A stretch of DNA of 64,000 nt. It comes from an uncultured Methanobacteriaceae archaeon (GTDB lineage: Archaea > Methanobacteriota > Methanobacteria > Methanobacteriales > Methanobacteriaceae). The translations under genes were made by a program, and so were the position numbers. The notes beneath the pieces are model-generated. The model was given only the letters and a program-made list of their open reading frames with translations, did not search any database and was not told the DNA's origin. The stretch covers positions 56,310 to 120,309 of the forward strand of contig CACZOU010000026.1 of NCBI GenBank assembly GCA_902782945.1, given 5' to 3'. Below are positions 27,444 through 36,788 of the stretch, piece after piece; position 1 is the stretch's first letter, and the number at the start of each line of letters is the position of its first letter.

Positions 27444-27499
27444 GATTACTGTTATATCTTAAAGATAATATAAATGTTATTATAATAAGTTAAGGAAAT

Positions 27500-27514
27500 T
27501 ATACGATTTATACG
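27500..27514. promoter_or_regulatory. Possible operator: TATACG direct repeat
   Basis: Two copies of TATACG nine bases apart (27500-27505 and 27509-27514), the second inside the palindrome TACGTA. They lie in the intergenic region upstream of the MsvR-like gene and of licD. TACG half-sites stand out because CG is rare in this DNA. No binding evidence exists. Confidence 0.25.
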
Positions 27515-27688
27515 TAAAATGGATTTAAATTAAAAATTATTTTAAAATAGAATATTCAGATTATTTTTTGTAATAATAAGAGTTTTGAAATAATATTTTT
27601 TTTTATAATTAATTAATAAAAAGTTTTCTTTATATAATTTAAAAAAGATAAAATTAATACTAGACAAAAATTGTAGGAGAAAAAAGAT

Positions 27689-28702
27689 ATGGTTCCAGTA
27701 TTATCTAAATTATACCAAATATTACCAGAAAGCATAAAAAATCATCCACGTATGATTGAATTAGTACAGCGGTTCAACAATAATAACAAATTTAGGGAAA
27801 TAGATTCTCATTATAAGATGTTAGATATGATTTTTGCTAGTTGTGATATAAAAGCGACGGGTGTGATGAGACAAATCCAATTATTATCACTAGAACTACT
27901 TAAATTATTTGATAATATCTGTAATAAGTATGATTTAGAATACTGGCTAGATTATGGAACTTTACTTGGTGCTGTAAGACATGGTGGTTTTGTTCCATGG
28001 GATGATGATATAGATATTGGAATGATACGCGAGGATTATGATAAATTCGTTGAGATATTTCCACAGGAAATTGAAAAGCTTGACAGTATAAAAGATAACA
28101 TAATTATATCTAAACTAACAAGACCACACGATAATTTAGAAGATACTAATGAATTAGATGCTTTAAATAACAATACATTTATACTATTCTTCCAATGTGC
28201 ATATAAAAAACCATTTGTTCACTTTGATGTATTTCCTAAAGAGTATATAAAAGATGAAGGACTTACACCAGAACGTAATAACTTAGAAACAGAATTACAA
28301 GTAGAACTAAGAAATAAGATAGAAAGTGGTGACTGGACATTTGAGGAAGGTCTTGAAGTACAGAGAAATAAAATGAAATTCTGTGATGAGAGAACAAACC
28401 AGATTTCAGATGCTGTTGATGGTTTACATAATAATATTCATAATAGAATATATAAAACAGAATATGTTTTCCCACTTAAAAAAATTAGATTTGAACACTA
28501 CGAGTTCTCTTGTCCAAATAACTACAAAAAATATCTGCCTCTAATCTATGGTCCAGAATATATGCATATTCCTCGTATAGCATTAGACCATAATACTACA
28601 GGATTTGTTAAAAATCAGTTTAATAATAATGAAGAAGAGATTAATCAAGGATTTGAGGAAGCAATACAAAAATTAAAAGATATAAATGAAAATTTTAGAT
28701 AA
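27689..28702 (+). CDS. LicD-family phosphotransferase
   Basis: A 337-residue protein of the LicD family, a nucleotidyltransferase-fold group that attaches phosphocholine or a similar phospho-alcohol to surface glycans in bacteria. The signature YWLDYGTLLGAVRHGGF lies near 85-101, followed by WDDDIDIGM near 104-112 with the metal-binding aspartates. The first 80 residues are an extra helical segment. What group it transfers here is unknown. AGGAG precedes the ATG at good spacing. It is convergent with a small methyltransferase gene 2 bp after its stop. Confidence 0.85.
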   Translation: MVPVLSKLYQILPESIKNHPRMIELVQRFNNNNKFREIDSHYKMLDMIFASCDIKATGVMRQIQLLSLELLKLFDNICNKYDLEYWLDYGTLLGAVRHGGFVPWDDDIDIGMIREDYDKFVEIFPQEIEKLDSIKDNIIISKLTRPHDNLEDTNELDALNNNTFILFFQCAYKKPFVHFDVFPKEYIKDEGLTPERNNLETELQVELRNKIESGDWTFEEGLEVQRNKMKFCDERTNQISDAVDGLHNNIHNRIYKTEYVFPLKKIRFEHYEFSCPNNYKKYLPLIYGPEYMHIPRIALDHNTTGFVKNQFNNNEEEINQGFEEAIQKLKDINENFR

Positions 28703-28704
28703 AT

Positions 28705-29319
28705 TTATTTTTGTGCAACAATCCTAATTAACATAGGATCATCATCTTTATATACTGCCAATCCTTGACTTTCTAATTGATAGATTATTTTTAATCCACA
28801 TTTTTCTATCTTGTTGATTGTGTCTTCTAAATTCAAATATCTACGATAATGAGTTGTTACATTTTCATTATCACTTATTTTTTCGCCTTTTTGAAACATG
28901 GGATCATTAATACTACGTACTTCTAAGAAAAAGTAACCTTGATCTTTAAGATTTGAGCCTATCCATTTTAATACTCTAGATTCTGCTTCTTCATTAATAG
29001 AATGTAGTGTAAATCGTGAGTATACATAGTCATATGATTTATCAGAATTTAAGCGAGTAAAGTCATCTGCTTTAAAATCAAGATTATATAAACTATATTT
29101 ATGATTTAAATAATCCATTTCTGATTCTACTTGGTCAATAGCTGTCACGTTTAAGTTATTTTGAGCAAAAAATACACTGTCCCTACCATTTCCACAGCCT
29201 AATTCTATTAATGAATTTCCCGGATGTAAAAATCCACTTGTAAATCTAGCAAATGTAGATGGTTCTACAGGGTTAGGATTCTTTTTGTAGTATTGTTCCC
29301 AGTAAGATTTATCATTCAT
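28705..29319 (-). CDS. Class I SAM-dependent methyltransferase
   Basis: A 204-residue small methyltransferase. The SAM site is LIELGCGNGRDSVFFAQ near 37-53 and the next acidic strand end is VTAIDQVES. The motif SRFTLHSINEE near 110 resembles sugar or small-molecule methyltransferases of the TehB/Methyltransf_25 group. In a glycan locus it may methylate a sugar or a lipid intermediate, but that rests on context alone. It is single on the minus strand, and the ATG follows a region with no strong ribosome binding site. It is complete. Confidence 0.7.
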   Translation of the reverse strand: MNDKSYWEQYYKKNPNPVEPSTFARFTSGFLHPGNSLIELGCGNGRDSVFFAQNNLNVTAIDQVESEMDYLNHKYSLYNLDFKADDFTRLNSDKSYDYVYSRFTLHSINEEAESRVLKWIGSNLKDQGYFFLEVRSINDPMFQKGEKISDNENVTTHYRRYLNLEDTINKIEKCGLKIIYQLESQGLAVYKDDDPMLIRIVAQK

Positions 29320-29405
29320 AAATACTTATATGCATATTAGGATATATAAAGATTTATTTTTTCATATAAATTGAACAGATGTGCAAAACACTTCTGAAAT
29401 AAGCC

Positions 29406-29540
29406 TTAATTAACCTTATTCTTATTAAGATGTTTAAACAAGACATTAAAAGTAATAACAGAGATAACTATTGAAGATAATAGAATTACCATGCTCATAT
29501 GACTAGAAAAGTTTAGTAGTGCAAATCCAAATATATGTAG
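29406..29540 (-). pseudogene. Possible remnant: C-terminus of a membrane protein
   Basis: On the minus strand a frame of 44 sense codons ends in TAA and encodes a strongly hydrophobic segment (IFGFALLNFSSHMSMVILL, then SSIVISVITFNVLF) followed by a basic tail, HLNKNKVN. That is how the last helices of a flippase or another polytopic protein end. A stop codon lies directly upstream, and no start with a ribosome binding site precedes it. It may be the leftover of a deleted glycan-locus gene. Chance cannot be excluded at this length. Confidence 0.35.
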
Positions 29541-29741
29541 CTAAAACAAGGAACACTATCTAACAAAATATACTGATTAGGTTTACTGTCCTAAATAAAA
29601 AGATAATACCCTAATCTCCCTTCTTAAAAAAGAAGAAGTACCTATTTTTATTTATTTGAATAATCCTATCAATAAATTAATTTTATATAAAATAGGTCAG
29701 AGAATAGTTTAATTAATTTATTACTTCCAATATTTTTTTAT

Positions 29742-29752
29742 TTTTATATATA
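29742..29752 (+). promoter_or_regulatory. TATA-like element before the second epimerase
   Basis: TTTTATATATA lies about 105 bp upstream of the ATG at 29858 in an intergenic region, and probably starts the long plus-strand run of glycosyltransferase genes. The AT-rich background limits confidence. Confidence 0.3.
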
Positions 29753-29857
29753 GGAAAAACTATTTTAAAATTTAAATAAAACTAAAAAGAAATATAATTC
29801 TTAATAGAGATTAATAAAAATTTAACATGAAATATATAATAATATAAGGAGATAAAA

Positions 29858-30856
29858 ATGATTGATGTTGCTAGTGCATATGAAGACCAGACTATATTAA
29901 TAACAGGAGGAGCAGGCTGTGTTGGAAGTAATTTAACAAAAAAGCTTGCAGAATATAATCCTAAGAAAATTATTGTATTAGATAACTTATCCTCAGCATA
30001 TACATGGAATATACCAAAATTAGATTGTGTAGAATTCATAGAGGGAGATATATGTGATGATCAGGTATTAAAATGGGTATTCAAACAAAACCCTGATTAT
30101 GTATTCCATTTAGCAGCACACTTTGCTAACCAAAATTCAGTAGACAAACCAGAGTTAGATTTAAAAGTAAATGGGCTAGGTATATTAAAAGTATTAGAAT
30201 ATGCACAGTTAACTGGAGTAAAAAGATTTGTATACTCTAGTAGTGGATGTGGAGTTTATGGATTAGAATCAAAAATGCCGTTTGAAGAACATGACATTAG
30301 TATTAGTTTACACACACCTTACCAGGTTACTAAATTATTAGGAGAATTATACACAAACTACTTCCATAACCTATATGATTTACCAATTGCTAATGCTAGA
30401 TTTTTCAATGTGTTTGGACCAGGAGAAGTTCCAGGAAAATACAGAAATGTTATACCAAACTTCATGTATTGGGCAATGAACGGTCAAGCACTACCTATAA
30501 CTGGAAATGGTAGTGAAACACGTGACTGGACATATATAGATGACATACTTCAAGGATTAACAAGATTAGGAGTTGTTGAAGAAGCAATAGGAGAATCAAT
30601 AAATCTTGGTTCTGGAGTAGACCATAGAGTAATTGATATGGCAAATAAAGTTAATGAATTATGTGGTAATGAAGCAGGAGTAGAATATAAGGAACGTAGA
30701 AATTGGGATGCTAAAAATAAACTCCTATCTTCAATAGATAAAGCAAAAAGAATTCTAGATTACAAACCACAACATACCTTCGAAGAAGGACTTGAAAATA
30801 CACATGAATGGTTTGTAGAAAACTGGGATAATATACAAAAAAGTGCAGAATTCTAA
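29858..30856 (+). CDS. NAD-dependent sugar epimerase/dehydratase
   Basis: A 332-residue extended short-chain dehydrogenase. NAD site: LITGGAGCVGSN near 14-25; VYSSSGCGVYG near 127-137; catalytic Y155-x3-K159 in TPYQVTK; ARFFNVFGPGE; and ETRDWTYIDD. It is clearly different from the epimerase at 21 kb, with an unusual CGVYG in place of SAVYG. It should act on a nucleotide sugar, either as a 4-epimerase or a dehydratase; I cannot tell which. A good ribosome binding site (AAGGAGA) precedes the ATG. It opens the glycosyltransferase run, and CCACCTA with T-runs follows its stop, so it may be transcribed alone. Confidence 0.8.
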   Translation: MIDVASAYEDQTILITGGAGCVGSNLTKKLAEYNPKKIIVLDNLSSAYTWNIPKLDCVEFIEGDICDDQVLKWVFKQNPDYVFHLAAHFANQNSVDKPELDLKVNGLGILKVLEYAQLTGVKRFVYSSSGCGVYGLESKMPFEEHDISISLHTPYQVTKLLGELYTNYFHNLYDLPIANARFFNVFGPGEVPGKYRNVIPNFMYWAMNGQALPITGNGSETRDWTYIDDILQGLTRLGVVEEAIGESINLGSGVDHRVIDMANKVNELCGNEAGVEYKERRNWDAKNKLLSSIDKAKRILDYKPQHTFEEGLENTHEWFVENWDNIQKSAEF

Positions 30857-30876
30857 TTAAATAAAATAGATTCTAA

Positions 30877-30907
30877 CCACCTACTTAAACACCCTTTTTA
30901 TCTTTTT
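30877..30907 (+). terminator. CCACCTA element with T-runs after the second epimerase
   Basis: CCACCTACTT begins 20 bp after the stop codon, followed by ACCC and two runs of five T. It is similar to the elements after other genes in the window, but the T-run is interrupted. Confidence 0.35.
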
Positions 30908-30972
30908 AATATCAAAAAATTTATTTGAAGAAAAAATATAATAATAATTCCACAACGAAATGGTGATGAAAA

Positions 30973-32202
30973 ATGAAAATATTAGTAGTGCAGGAATCTG
31001 ACTGGATTAAAAGAAATCCTCATCAACAACACCACTTAATGGAATTACTAGGTCTAAGAGGACATACTATTCGTGTAATAGACTATGAAGTAGATTGGAA
31101 ACTTGATAAAAAAGATTCTGAATATAAATATAAAAGCCCAAGACAAGTTTTCGAACATTACAAGAAAATATATAACACAGATAACGTTACTGTAATTAGA
31201 CCACCATTAATTAAATTACCTGTACTAAATTATTTTTCAGTACTATATTATCACAGAAAAGAAATAAAACGCCAAATTAAGGAATTTGAACCAGATGTTA
31301 TAGTAGGATTCGGAATATTAAACGCAAATATAGCTGCAAAAGAAGCTAAAAAAGCAAATATTCCATTTGTATACTATTTCATAGATGTATTATATAAATT
31401 AATTCCAGAAAAACATTTCAGAGGACTGGGTAAACGTATAACAAAGAATACTATAAAAAGATCATCATACGTGCTAACAATAAATAGAAAACTCAATGAA
31501 ACAGCAGTGGAATTAGGTGCTAATCCACATAAAATGAGTATCATTGGAGCAGGAATTAACTTAAACCAATTCAACTACAAAAAACATAATGGATACAAAA
31601 TACGTCAATTCTATAACATTAAAAACAATGATATAGTATTATTCTTCATGGGATTCCTATACAACTTTGCAGGACTTAAAGAATTAGCACTGGAACTAGG
31701 AAAAAACAAGGAAAAGTATCCTAATATAAAAATAATGATAACTGGTGATGGAGACGCACTCGAAGCACTAGAACTAATCCAGAGGAAATATAAATTAGAA
31801 GACCAGATGATATTAACTGGAAGGCAAAAATACAAGTTAATGCCTGATTTAATAGGAGCAAGTGACATCTGTATATTACCGGCATATAAAGATGAGGAAA
31901 TAATGCAGGATATTGTACCAATAAAAATCTATGAATACATGGCGATGAAAAAACCAGTTATAGCAACAAGACTTCCAGGATTAGTAGCAGAATTTGGAGA
32001 AAGAAATGGAATAGTCTACATTAATACACCCGAAGAAGTACTTAAAATAGTACAACAAAAATTCACAAACAAACGCGAAATAATAAACGTAGGATCTGCA
32101 GGATACAACTTTGTAAAAAGTAATGATTGGCGTAATCTTACATTACAATTTGAGGGTATACTTGAAGACATAGTCTTGGATATTCTATTAAAAGACATAT
32201 AA
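30973..32202 (+). CDS. GT4-family glycosyltransferase
   Basis: A 409-residue GT-B fold glycosyltransferase. The N-terminal half binds the acceptor (MKILVVQESDWIKRNPHQQ start). The C-terminal half has the nucleotide-sugar domain with MITGDGDALEAL, LTGRQKYKLMPDLIGASDI and the EX7E-like VPIKIYEYMAMKKPVIATR. The enzyme should add one sugar to a lipid-linked glycan on the cytoplasmic face; donor and linkage are unknown. It has GGTGATGA before its ATG. It is the first of a series of GT4 genes that are separate in sequence, so probably each makes a different linkage. Confidence 0.8.
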   Translation: MKILVVQESDWIKRNPHQQHHLMELLGLRGHTIRVIDYEVDWKLDKKDSEYKYKSPRQVFEHYKKIYNTDNVTVIRPPLIKLPVLNYFSVLYYHRKEIKRQIKEFEPDVIVGFGILNANIAAKEAKKANIPFVYYFIDVLYKLIPEKHFRGLGKRITKNTIKRSSYVLTINRKLNETAVELGANPHKMSIIGAGINLNQFNYKKHNGYKIRQFYNIKNNDIVLFFMGFLYNFAGLKELALELGKNKEKYPNIKIMITGDGDALEALELIQRKYKLEDQMILTGRQKYKLMPDLIGASDICILPAYKDEEIMQDIVPIKIYEYMAMKKPVIATRLPGLVAEFGERNGIVYINTPEEVLKIVQQKFTNKREIINVGSAGYNFVKSNDWRNLTLQFEGILEDIVLDILLKDI

Positions 32203-32244
32203 CATTAAACTCCTCATTTTTAACCATTTTTTGAGTGATATTAC

Positions 32245-33381
32245 ATGAACATATTACAAGTTATTCCCTACTTCTCATTTACAAGAGGTGGCGATGTAAA
32301 TGTATGTTATAATTTAACAAAGCAACTGATTAAAAAAGGACATACTGTAACCATACTAACCACAACCATGGACTATAATAAGGAAGATACTGATAAAATA
32401 CCAAACCTTACAATGGTACCATTACCATACGTATTTAACTTAGCATTATTTATTTACTCTCCAAAAATCAAATCATGGCTTAAGGAAAATATTGAGGAGT
32501 ATGATGTAATACATCTCCATGAACTCAGATCATACCAGAATAATATAGTAATTAAGTACGCAGAGAAGTATAACATCCCCTATGTATTACAGCCACATGC
32601 TTCAACACCGAAACACATTAGCAAATCATTCATCAAGAATGTATATGATAAATTATATGGAAACAAGATAATGCAAAACGCTAGTAGTGTTATAGCAGTA
32701 TCTGAAGAAGAAGCATATTATGATAAACAGATGCATGCAAAAGATATAGAATTAATATATAATGGAATGAATATTGAAGAATATAATCAACTACCACCAC
32801 AGGGAACCTTCAGAAACAAACATATTAATGCACCCTACATTCTGTATCTTGGAAGAATGGATGGATTAAAAGGAATAAATCATTTAATAGAAGCATTTTC
32901 ATTATTACCTGAGAAATATTCAGAATATAAACTAGTAATAGCTGGAAAAATAACTAATTATAAAACAGTACTAGATAAAATAATAAATGATAAAAAATTA
33001 GAAAACAGGGTCATATTTACTGGATTTATAAAAGAAGAGGATAAAATAAGCATATATCATGATGCTGAAGTATTTGTAAATCCTGTCAAATATATGGGTG
33101 GCGTGTCAATAACAGTATTTGAAGCATTACTATCAGACACCCCTGTAATTGTAACACCTGAATCGGGAGAATTAATAGAAAAAATAGGTGCAGGTAAAAT
33201 CATTGAATATGGTAATATTGAACAGTTAAAGACTGCCATGATAGAGTCTCTTGAAGATAAAGAAACCACGTCCACAGAGATTAGAAAAGGTCAGGAATAT
33301 ATTAAATCTAATCTACAATGGAGTACTGTTTCAGATAAAATAATATCAGTATATGAAAAAGTAATAGGAAAAAGACAATGA
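32245..33381 (+). CDS. GT4-family glycosyltransferase
   Basis: A 378-residue GT-B glycosyltransferase. It starts with MNILQVIPYFSFTRGGDVNV, the glycine-rich N-terminal loop of GT4 enzymes. VIHLHELRSYQNN and VLQPHASTPKH follow at about 95-125, then YLGRMDGLKGINHLIEAF near 205-222, and the donor-site ITVFEALLSDTPVIVTPES near 291-309 with the glutamates of EX7E. The function is stepwise sugar addition; specificity is unknown. Its stop overlaps the start of the next glycosyltransferase by 4 bp, so they are coupled. Confidence 0.85.
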   Translation: MNILQVIPYFSFTRGGDVNVCYNLTKQLIKKGHTVTILTTTMDYNKEDTDKIPNLTMVPLPYVFNLALFIYSPKIKSWLKENIEEYDVIHLHELRSYQNNIVIKYAEKYNIPYVLQPHASTPKHISKSFIKNVYDKLYGNKIMQNASSVIAVSEEEAYYDKQMHAKDIELIYNGMNIEEYNQLPPQGTFRNKHINAPYILYLGRMDGLKGINHLIEAFSLLPEKYSEYKLVIAGKITNYKTVLDKIINDKKLENRVIFTGFIKEEDKISIYHDAEVFVNPVKYMGGVSITVFEALLSDTPVIVTPESGELIEKIGAGKIIEYGNIEQLKTAMIESLEDKETTSTEIRKGQEYIKSNLQWSTVSDKIISVYEKVIGKRQ

Positions 33382-34556
33382 AAAAAATACTATTAATCTG
33401 TCATGATATACCTTCCATGACTGTAGGAGCAACATTACCTTTCTATCATCTGATAAGAAACATGGAAAAAGATTATGATATCCATTTAATATCCTTTGAT
33501 TCAGGTAAATACAATATTAACGAACTTGAAGAATATCTTAGTGATTATGATACAATTGCAATTCCAGAATATTTATCAGTTAAAGATCAATTCATATATA
33601 CTCTTAAAAACATGATATCATTAGATAACTTACATACACGTAGCTTTATGAACTACTATTATCATGAAAACATGAGTAAATTGATAAAAAATACTTTAAA
33701 TGAATCATATGATGTTATAATTACAGATATGCCTATGGCATTCTATGTTAAACGTGTGAATATTCCTAAAATAGTGTATGCATTTGACGCTGTTAGTAAT
33801 TATAATTATAATATGTATCAGAAAGCAAAAGGCATCTACTCTAAGATTTATTGGTATTTAAACTACTTTAAGATTCATAGATATGAAAAAACATACAATT
33901 GTTTTGATTCATGTATAGTTGTTAATGAAAAAGACAAGGAATTATTGGAAAAATATATTCATACGCCAATTGAAGTCGTTGCTAATGGTGTAGACACAAA
34001 TTATTTTAAAAATAGTGAAGCTCAATCAGAAAAAAAATTAGTATTTCTTGGAGATATGAGTACACCACCAAATAATGATGCTGTAACGTATTTTATTAAT
34101 GAAATTTATCCATTAATTCTAGAAAAGGAAACTATTCCCTTTTATATTGTTGGACGTAACCCTTCTACTTATATTAAAAGTTTAGAAAAGGATTCACATA
34201 TAACTGTGACAGGTTCTGTTGAAGATGTTAGAACATACTTGAAACAGGGCACAATATTTATAACACCGATGGTTTCAGGTACTGGAATAAAAAATAAAAT
34301 TCTTGAAGCTATGAGCATGAATTTACCAGTTGTATCAACAACAAGAGGTATAAGTGGAATAGATGCTACAGACGGAAAAGAATTTATATTAGCCGATGAT
34401 GCAATTACCTTTAAAGATTCTGTTATAGTATTAATCCACAATGATAAGCTTAGAAATAGGATTTCAGATAATGCCCGATTATTTGTTGAAAAAAATTATT
34501 CATGGAAGAGGGCAACACATAAAATAGAAAAGATAATTGATGAAATAGTAATATAA
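33378..34556 (+). CDS. GT4-like glycosyltransferase
   Basis: A 392-residue GT-B protein. The N-terminal domain (KKILLICHDIPSMTVGA) is divergent, and the C-terminal domain has VVANGVDTNYF near 193, LVFLGDMSTPPNNDAV near 214, and the donor-site segment SGTGIKNKILEAMSMNLPVV near 296-315. The latter is the Glyco_trans_1_4 type found in capsule and exopolysaccharide loci. It follows the previous gene with a 4-bp overlap. A 126-bp AT-rich gap separates it from the next gene, so a transcript may end here. Confidence 0.8.
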   Translation: MKKILLICHDIPSMTVGATLPFYHLIRNMEKDYDIHLISFDSGKYNINELEEYLSDYDTIAIPEYLSVKDQFIYTLKNMISLDNLHTRSFMNYYYHENMSKLIKNTLNESYDVIITDMPMAFYVKRVNIPKIVYAFDAVSNYNYNMYQKAKGIYSKIYWYLNYFKIHRYEKTYNCFDSCIVVNEKDKELLEKYIHTPIEVVANGVDTNYFKNSEAQSEKKLVFLGDMSTPPNNDAVTYFINEIYPLILEKETIPFYIVGRNPSTYIKSLEKDSHITVTGSVEDVRTYLKQGTIFITPMVSGTGIKNKILEAMSMNLPVVSTTRGISGIDATDGKEFILADDAITFKDSVIVLIHNDKLRNRISDNARLFVEKNYSWKRATHKIEKIIDEIVI

Positions 34557-34682
34557 CTTAAAATAATTAAAAACATTCTAATTATATATTAATAAAAACA
34601 TAAATAATATAATATATACGTATTTTTTTAGAATTAATATAACATTAATTCATAGGGGTAACTAGTTAAGGATTGTCGAAAT

Positions 34683-35375
34683 ATGAAAGTTTCATTTGTA
34701 ATACCAGCTTTAAATGAAGAGGGAGTTGTAGGAAAAACTATACGAAGTATTCCTGTTAAAGAAATAGAAGAAGCAGGATATACTGTTGAAATAATAGTGG
34801 TTAACAATAATTCTACAGATAATACAGCTCAAGAAGCAAGCGATGCTGGTGCAACAGTATTTTTAGAAGAGAAAAGAGGATATGGTAATGCATACCTACG
34901 TGGTTTCAAGGAAGCTACAGGTGATATTATAATAATGGGTGATGCTGATGGAACATATCCTTTAGAGCAGTCAATGGATTTCATAAATTATCTTGTTGAT
35001 GATAACTGTGATTTTGTTATTGGTTCACGATTTGATGGTACTATTGAGGATGGTGCTATGCCTGCATTACACCAGTACATTGGAAATCCATTATTAACCA
35101 AGATGTTAAATATATTATTCCACTCAGATTACTCGGATACTCATTGTGGAATGCGAGCTTTTACAAGAGAAGCATTAGATAAAATGGACTTAAAAGCACC
35201 CGGAATGGAATTTGCTATAGAAATGGTTATTGAAGCTAGTGAAAAAGGTTTGCATATAAAAGAAGTACCTATACGTTATAAAAAGCGTGGTGGTGGAGAA
35301 GCCAAACTCAGTTCATTTGATGATGGATGGAGACATGTTAAATACATGTTAACCCGTAAATTTGGCAAAAATTAA
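34683..35375 (+). CDS. GT2 glycosyltransferase, dolichol-phosphate sugar synthase type
   Basis: A 230-residue GT-A glycosyltransferase of the DPM1/DPG-synthase group. It has [18 protein letters not shown] at the N-terminus, [11 protein letters not shown] near 41-51, and the metal-binding GDADGTYP near 86-93. Then come [19 protein letters not shown] and the basic loop PIRYKKRGG. Such enzymes charge polyprenyl or dolichyl phosphate with mannose or glucose at the membrane, giving a lipid-linked sugar donor for steps outside the cell. No membrane helix follows, so it is the soluble type. In this locus it may feed a GT-C-like membrane protein such as the DUF2206 protein downstream. Confidence 0.85.
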   Translation: MKVSFVIPALNEEGVVGKTIRSIPVKEIEEAGYTVEIIVVNNNSTDNTAQEASDAGATVFLEEKRGYGNAYLRGFKEATGDIIIMGDADGTYPLEQSMDFINYLVDDNCDFVIGSRFDGTIEDGAMPALHQYIGNPLLTKMLNILFHSDYSDTHCGMRAFTREALDKMDLKAPGMEFAIEMVIEASEKGLHIKEVPIRYKKRGGGEAKLSSFDDGWRHVKYMLTRKFGKN

Positions 35376-35396
35376 CATAATAAACACCTTTACTTA

Positions 35397-35411
35397 CCAC
35401 CTAATTTTTTT
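35397..35411 (+). terminator. CCACCTAA plus T7 element
   Basis: CCACCTAA followed by seven T lies 22 bp after the stop of the GT2 gene and before the next glycosyltransferase. It belongs to the recurring CACCTA-plus-T pattern. Confidence 0.5.
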
Positions 35412-35452
35412 ATAAAGAATCTTATTAAATATATACTTTCAGGAGCTTATCG

Positions 35453-36607
35453 ATGAAAATAGCATTAATATATGATACTGCCTATCCATGGGTTACTGGA
35501 GGAGCAGAACGTAGAATTTATGAAATTGGAACTCGTCTTGTGGTTCGAGGACATGACGTTCATATTTTTTCTCTAGGCTATTGGATGAATACCAAGGAAT
35601 ATGCAGGACAAGAAGTTATAAAATATAAGGGAATAACATACCATAGTTTGGGAAAACCAATGGATTTATACACTGATAATAATACTAGGTCTGTTAGAGA
35701 GGCATTATATTTTGCTAGACGTGTATTAAGTGCTAACTTTGATGATTTTGATATAGTTGATTGTCAGGGTTTTCCATATTTTTCATGTTATACCAGTAAA
35801 ATTAAAACATTTATTAATGAAACAAATCTTGTTATCACATTACATGAAATATGGAATGATTATTGGTATGAGTACCTGGGTAAAAAGGGATTCATTGGAA
35901 AGATTGTTGAGAAAGGACTTCTTCACTTAACTGATAATGTTATATGTGTATCAGAATTAACATATGATAACATGATACAGAACAGTAATCCTTCTAACGC
36001 TTGTATTATTCCAAATGGTGTGAATATTAAGGATATTGTCTACATTGATCCTAGTGATACTTATTGTGATGTATTATATGCGGGTAGATTGATACCTGAG
36101 AAACATGTGGATCTTCTCATTGATTCTATTGATATAGTTAGAAAGAAACATCCTTATGTTAAATGTTTTATTGTTGGTGAGGGACCATCAGAGGATGCTC
36201 TTAGAAAACAAGTGTCAGATTTAAATCTTGAAAATAATGTTTTCTTCAAAGGCTTTTATGAGGATCAGCGAGATTTATATAAGACTTTGAAAAGTTCATC
36301 TCTGTTTGTTTTACCATCACTTAGAGAAGGTTTTGGAATAGTTGTTATTGAAGCTAATGCTTGTGGTGTTCCTGTTGTTACAGTGAATGCTCCTATGAAT
36401 GCTTCTAAGGATTTAGTGGTTCATCAAAATGGATGGGTCATTAATGATAACTGTGAAAATCTCGCAAAGATTATTAATCAATGTATTTCTGAGGGTATTC
36501 CTCATCAAATGCGAAATAAATGTAGAGAATTTGCTAAAAAGTATGATTGGAATCATATAACTAGTTTAACTGAAAATTATTACTATGATATTGTTAATAA
36601 GACATGA
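35453..36607 (+). CDS. GT4-family glycosyltransferase
   Basis: A 384-residue GT-B glycosyltransferase. The N-terminal loop is YPWVTGGAERRIYEIGTRLV; the C-terminal half has IIPNGVNI near 185, LYAGRLIPEKHVDLLIDSI near 205, and REGFGIVVIEANACGVPVVT near 287-306 with both glutamates of the EX7E motif. It should use a nucleotide-sugar donor and retain the anomeric configuration. AGGAG lies 7 bp before the ATG. A 180-bp AT-rich gap follows before the next gene. Donor and acceptor remain unknown. Confidence 0.88.
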   Translation: MKIALIYDTAYPWVTGGAERRIYEIGTRLVVRGHDVHIFSLGYWMNTKEYAGQEVIKYKGITYHSLGKPMDLYTDNNTRSVREALYFARRVLSANFDDFDIVDCQGFPYFSCYTSKIKTFINETNLVITLHEIWNDYWYEYLGKKGFIGKIVEKGLLHLTDNVICVSELTYDNMIQNSNPSNACIIPNGVNIKDIVYIDPSDTYCDVLYAGRLIPEKHVDLLIDSIDIVRKKHPYVKCFIVGEGPSEDALRKQVSDLNLENNVFFKGFYEDQRDLYKTLKSSSLFVLPSLREGFGIVVIEANACGVPVVTVNAPMNASKDLVVHQNGWVINDNCENLAKIINQCISEGIPHQMRNKCREFAKKYDWNHITSLTENYYYDIVNKT

Positions 36608-36788
36608 TTCTCTTATTTATATCATTTATCTATTTTTTATTAGATATTTCTACTATTTTTTTTATAATTAAGGATAAATCTATTAAGTAATTAAGCTTAT
36701 ATATTATATTAAATCTAAATTCATGGAATATGAATAATTAGTGTATAGTTATTCTTTTTAATTTATTACTTTTAGGAGAGGTTACACA

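Larger units (their letters stand above)
29320..29857. other. Long intergenic region in the glycan locus
   Basis: About 540 bp without an intact gene. It contains a probable remnant of a membrane-protein gene on the minus strand (29406-29540) and a TATA-like element before the next epimerase. Otherwise I see only AT-rich sequence with frequent stops. Confidence 0.5.
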
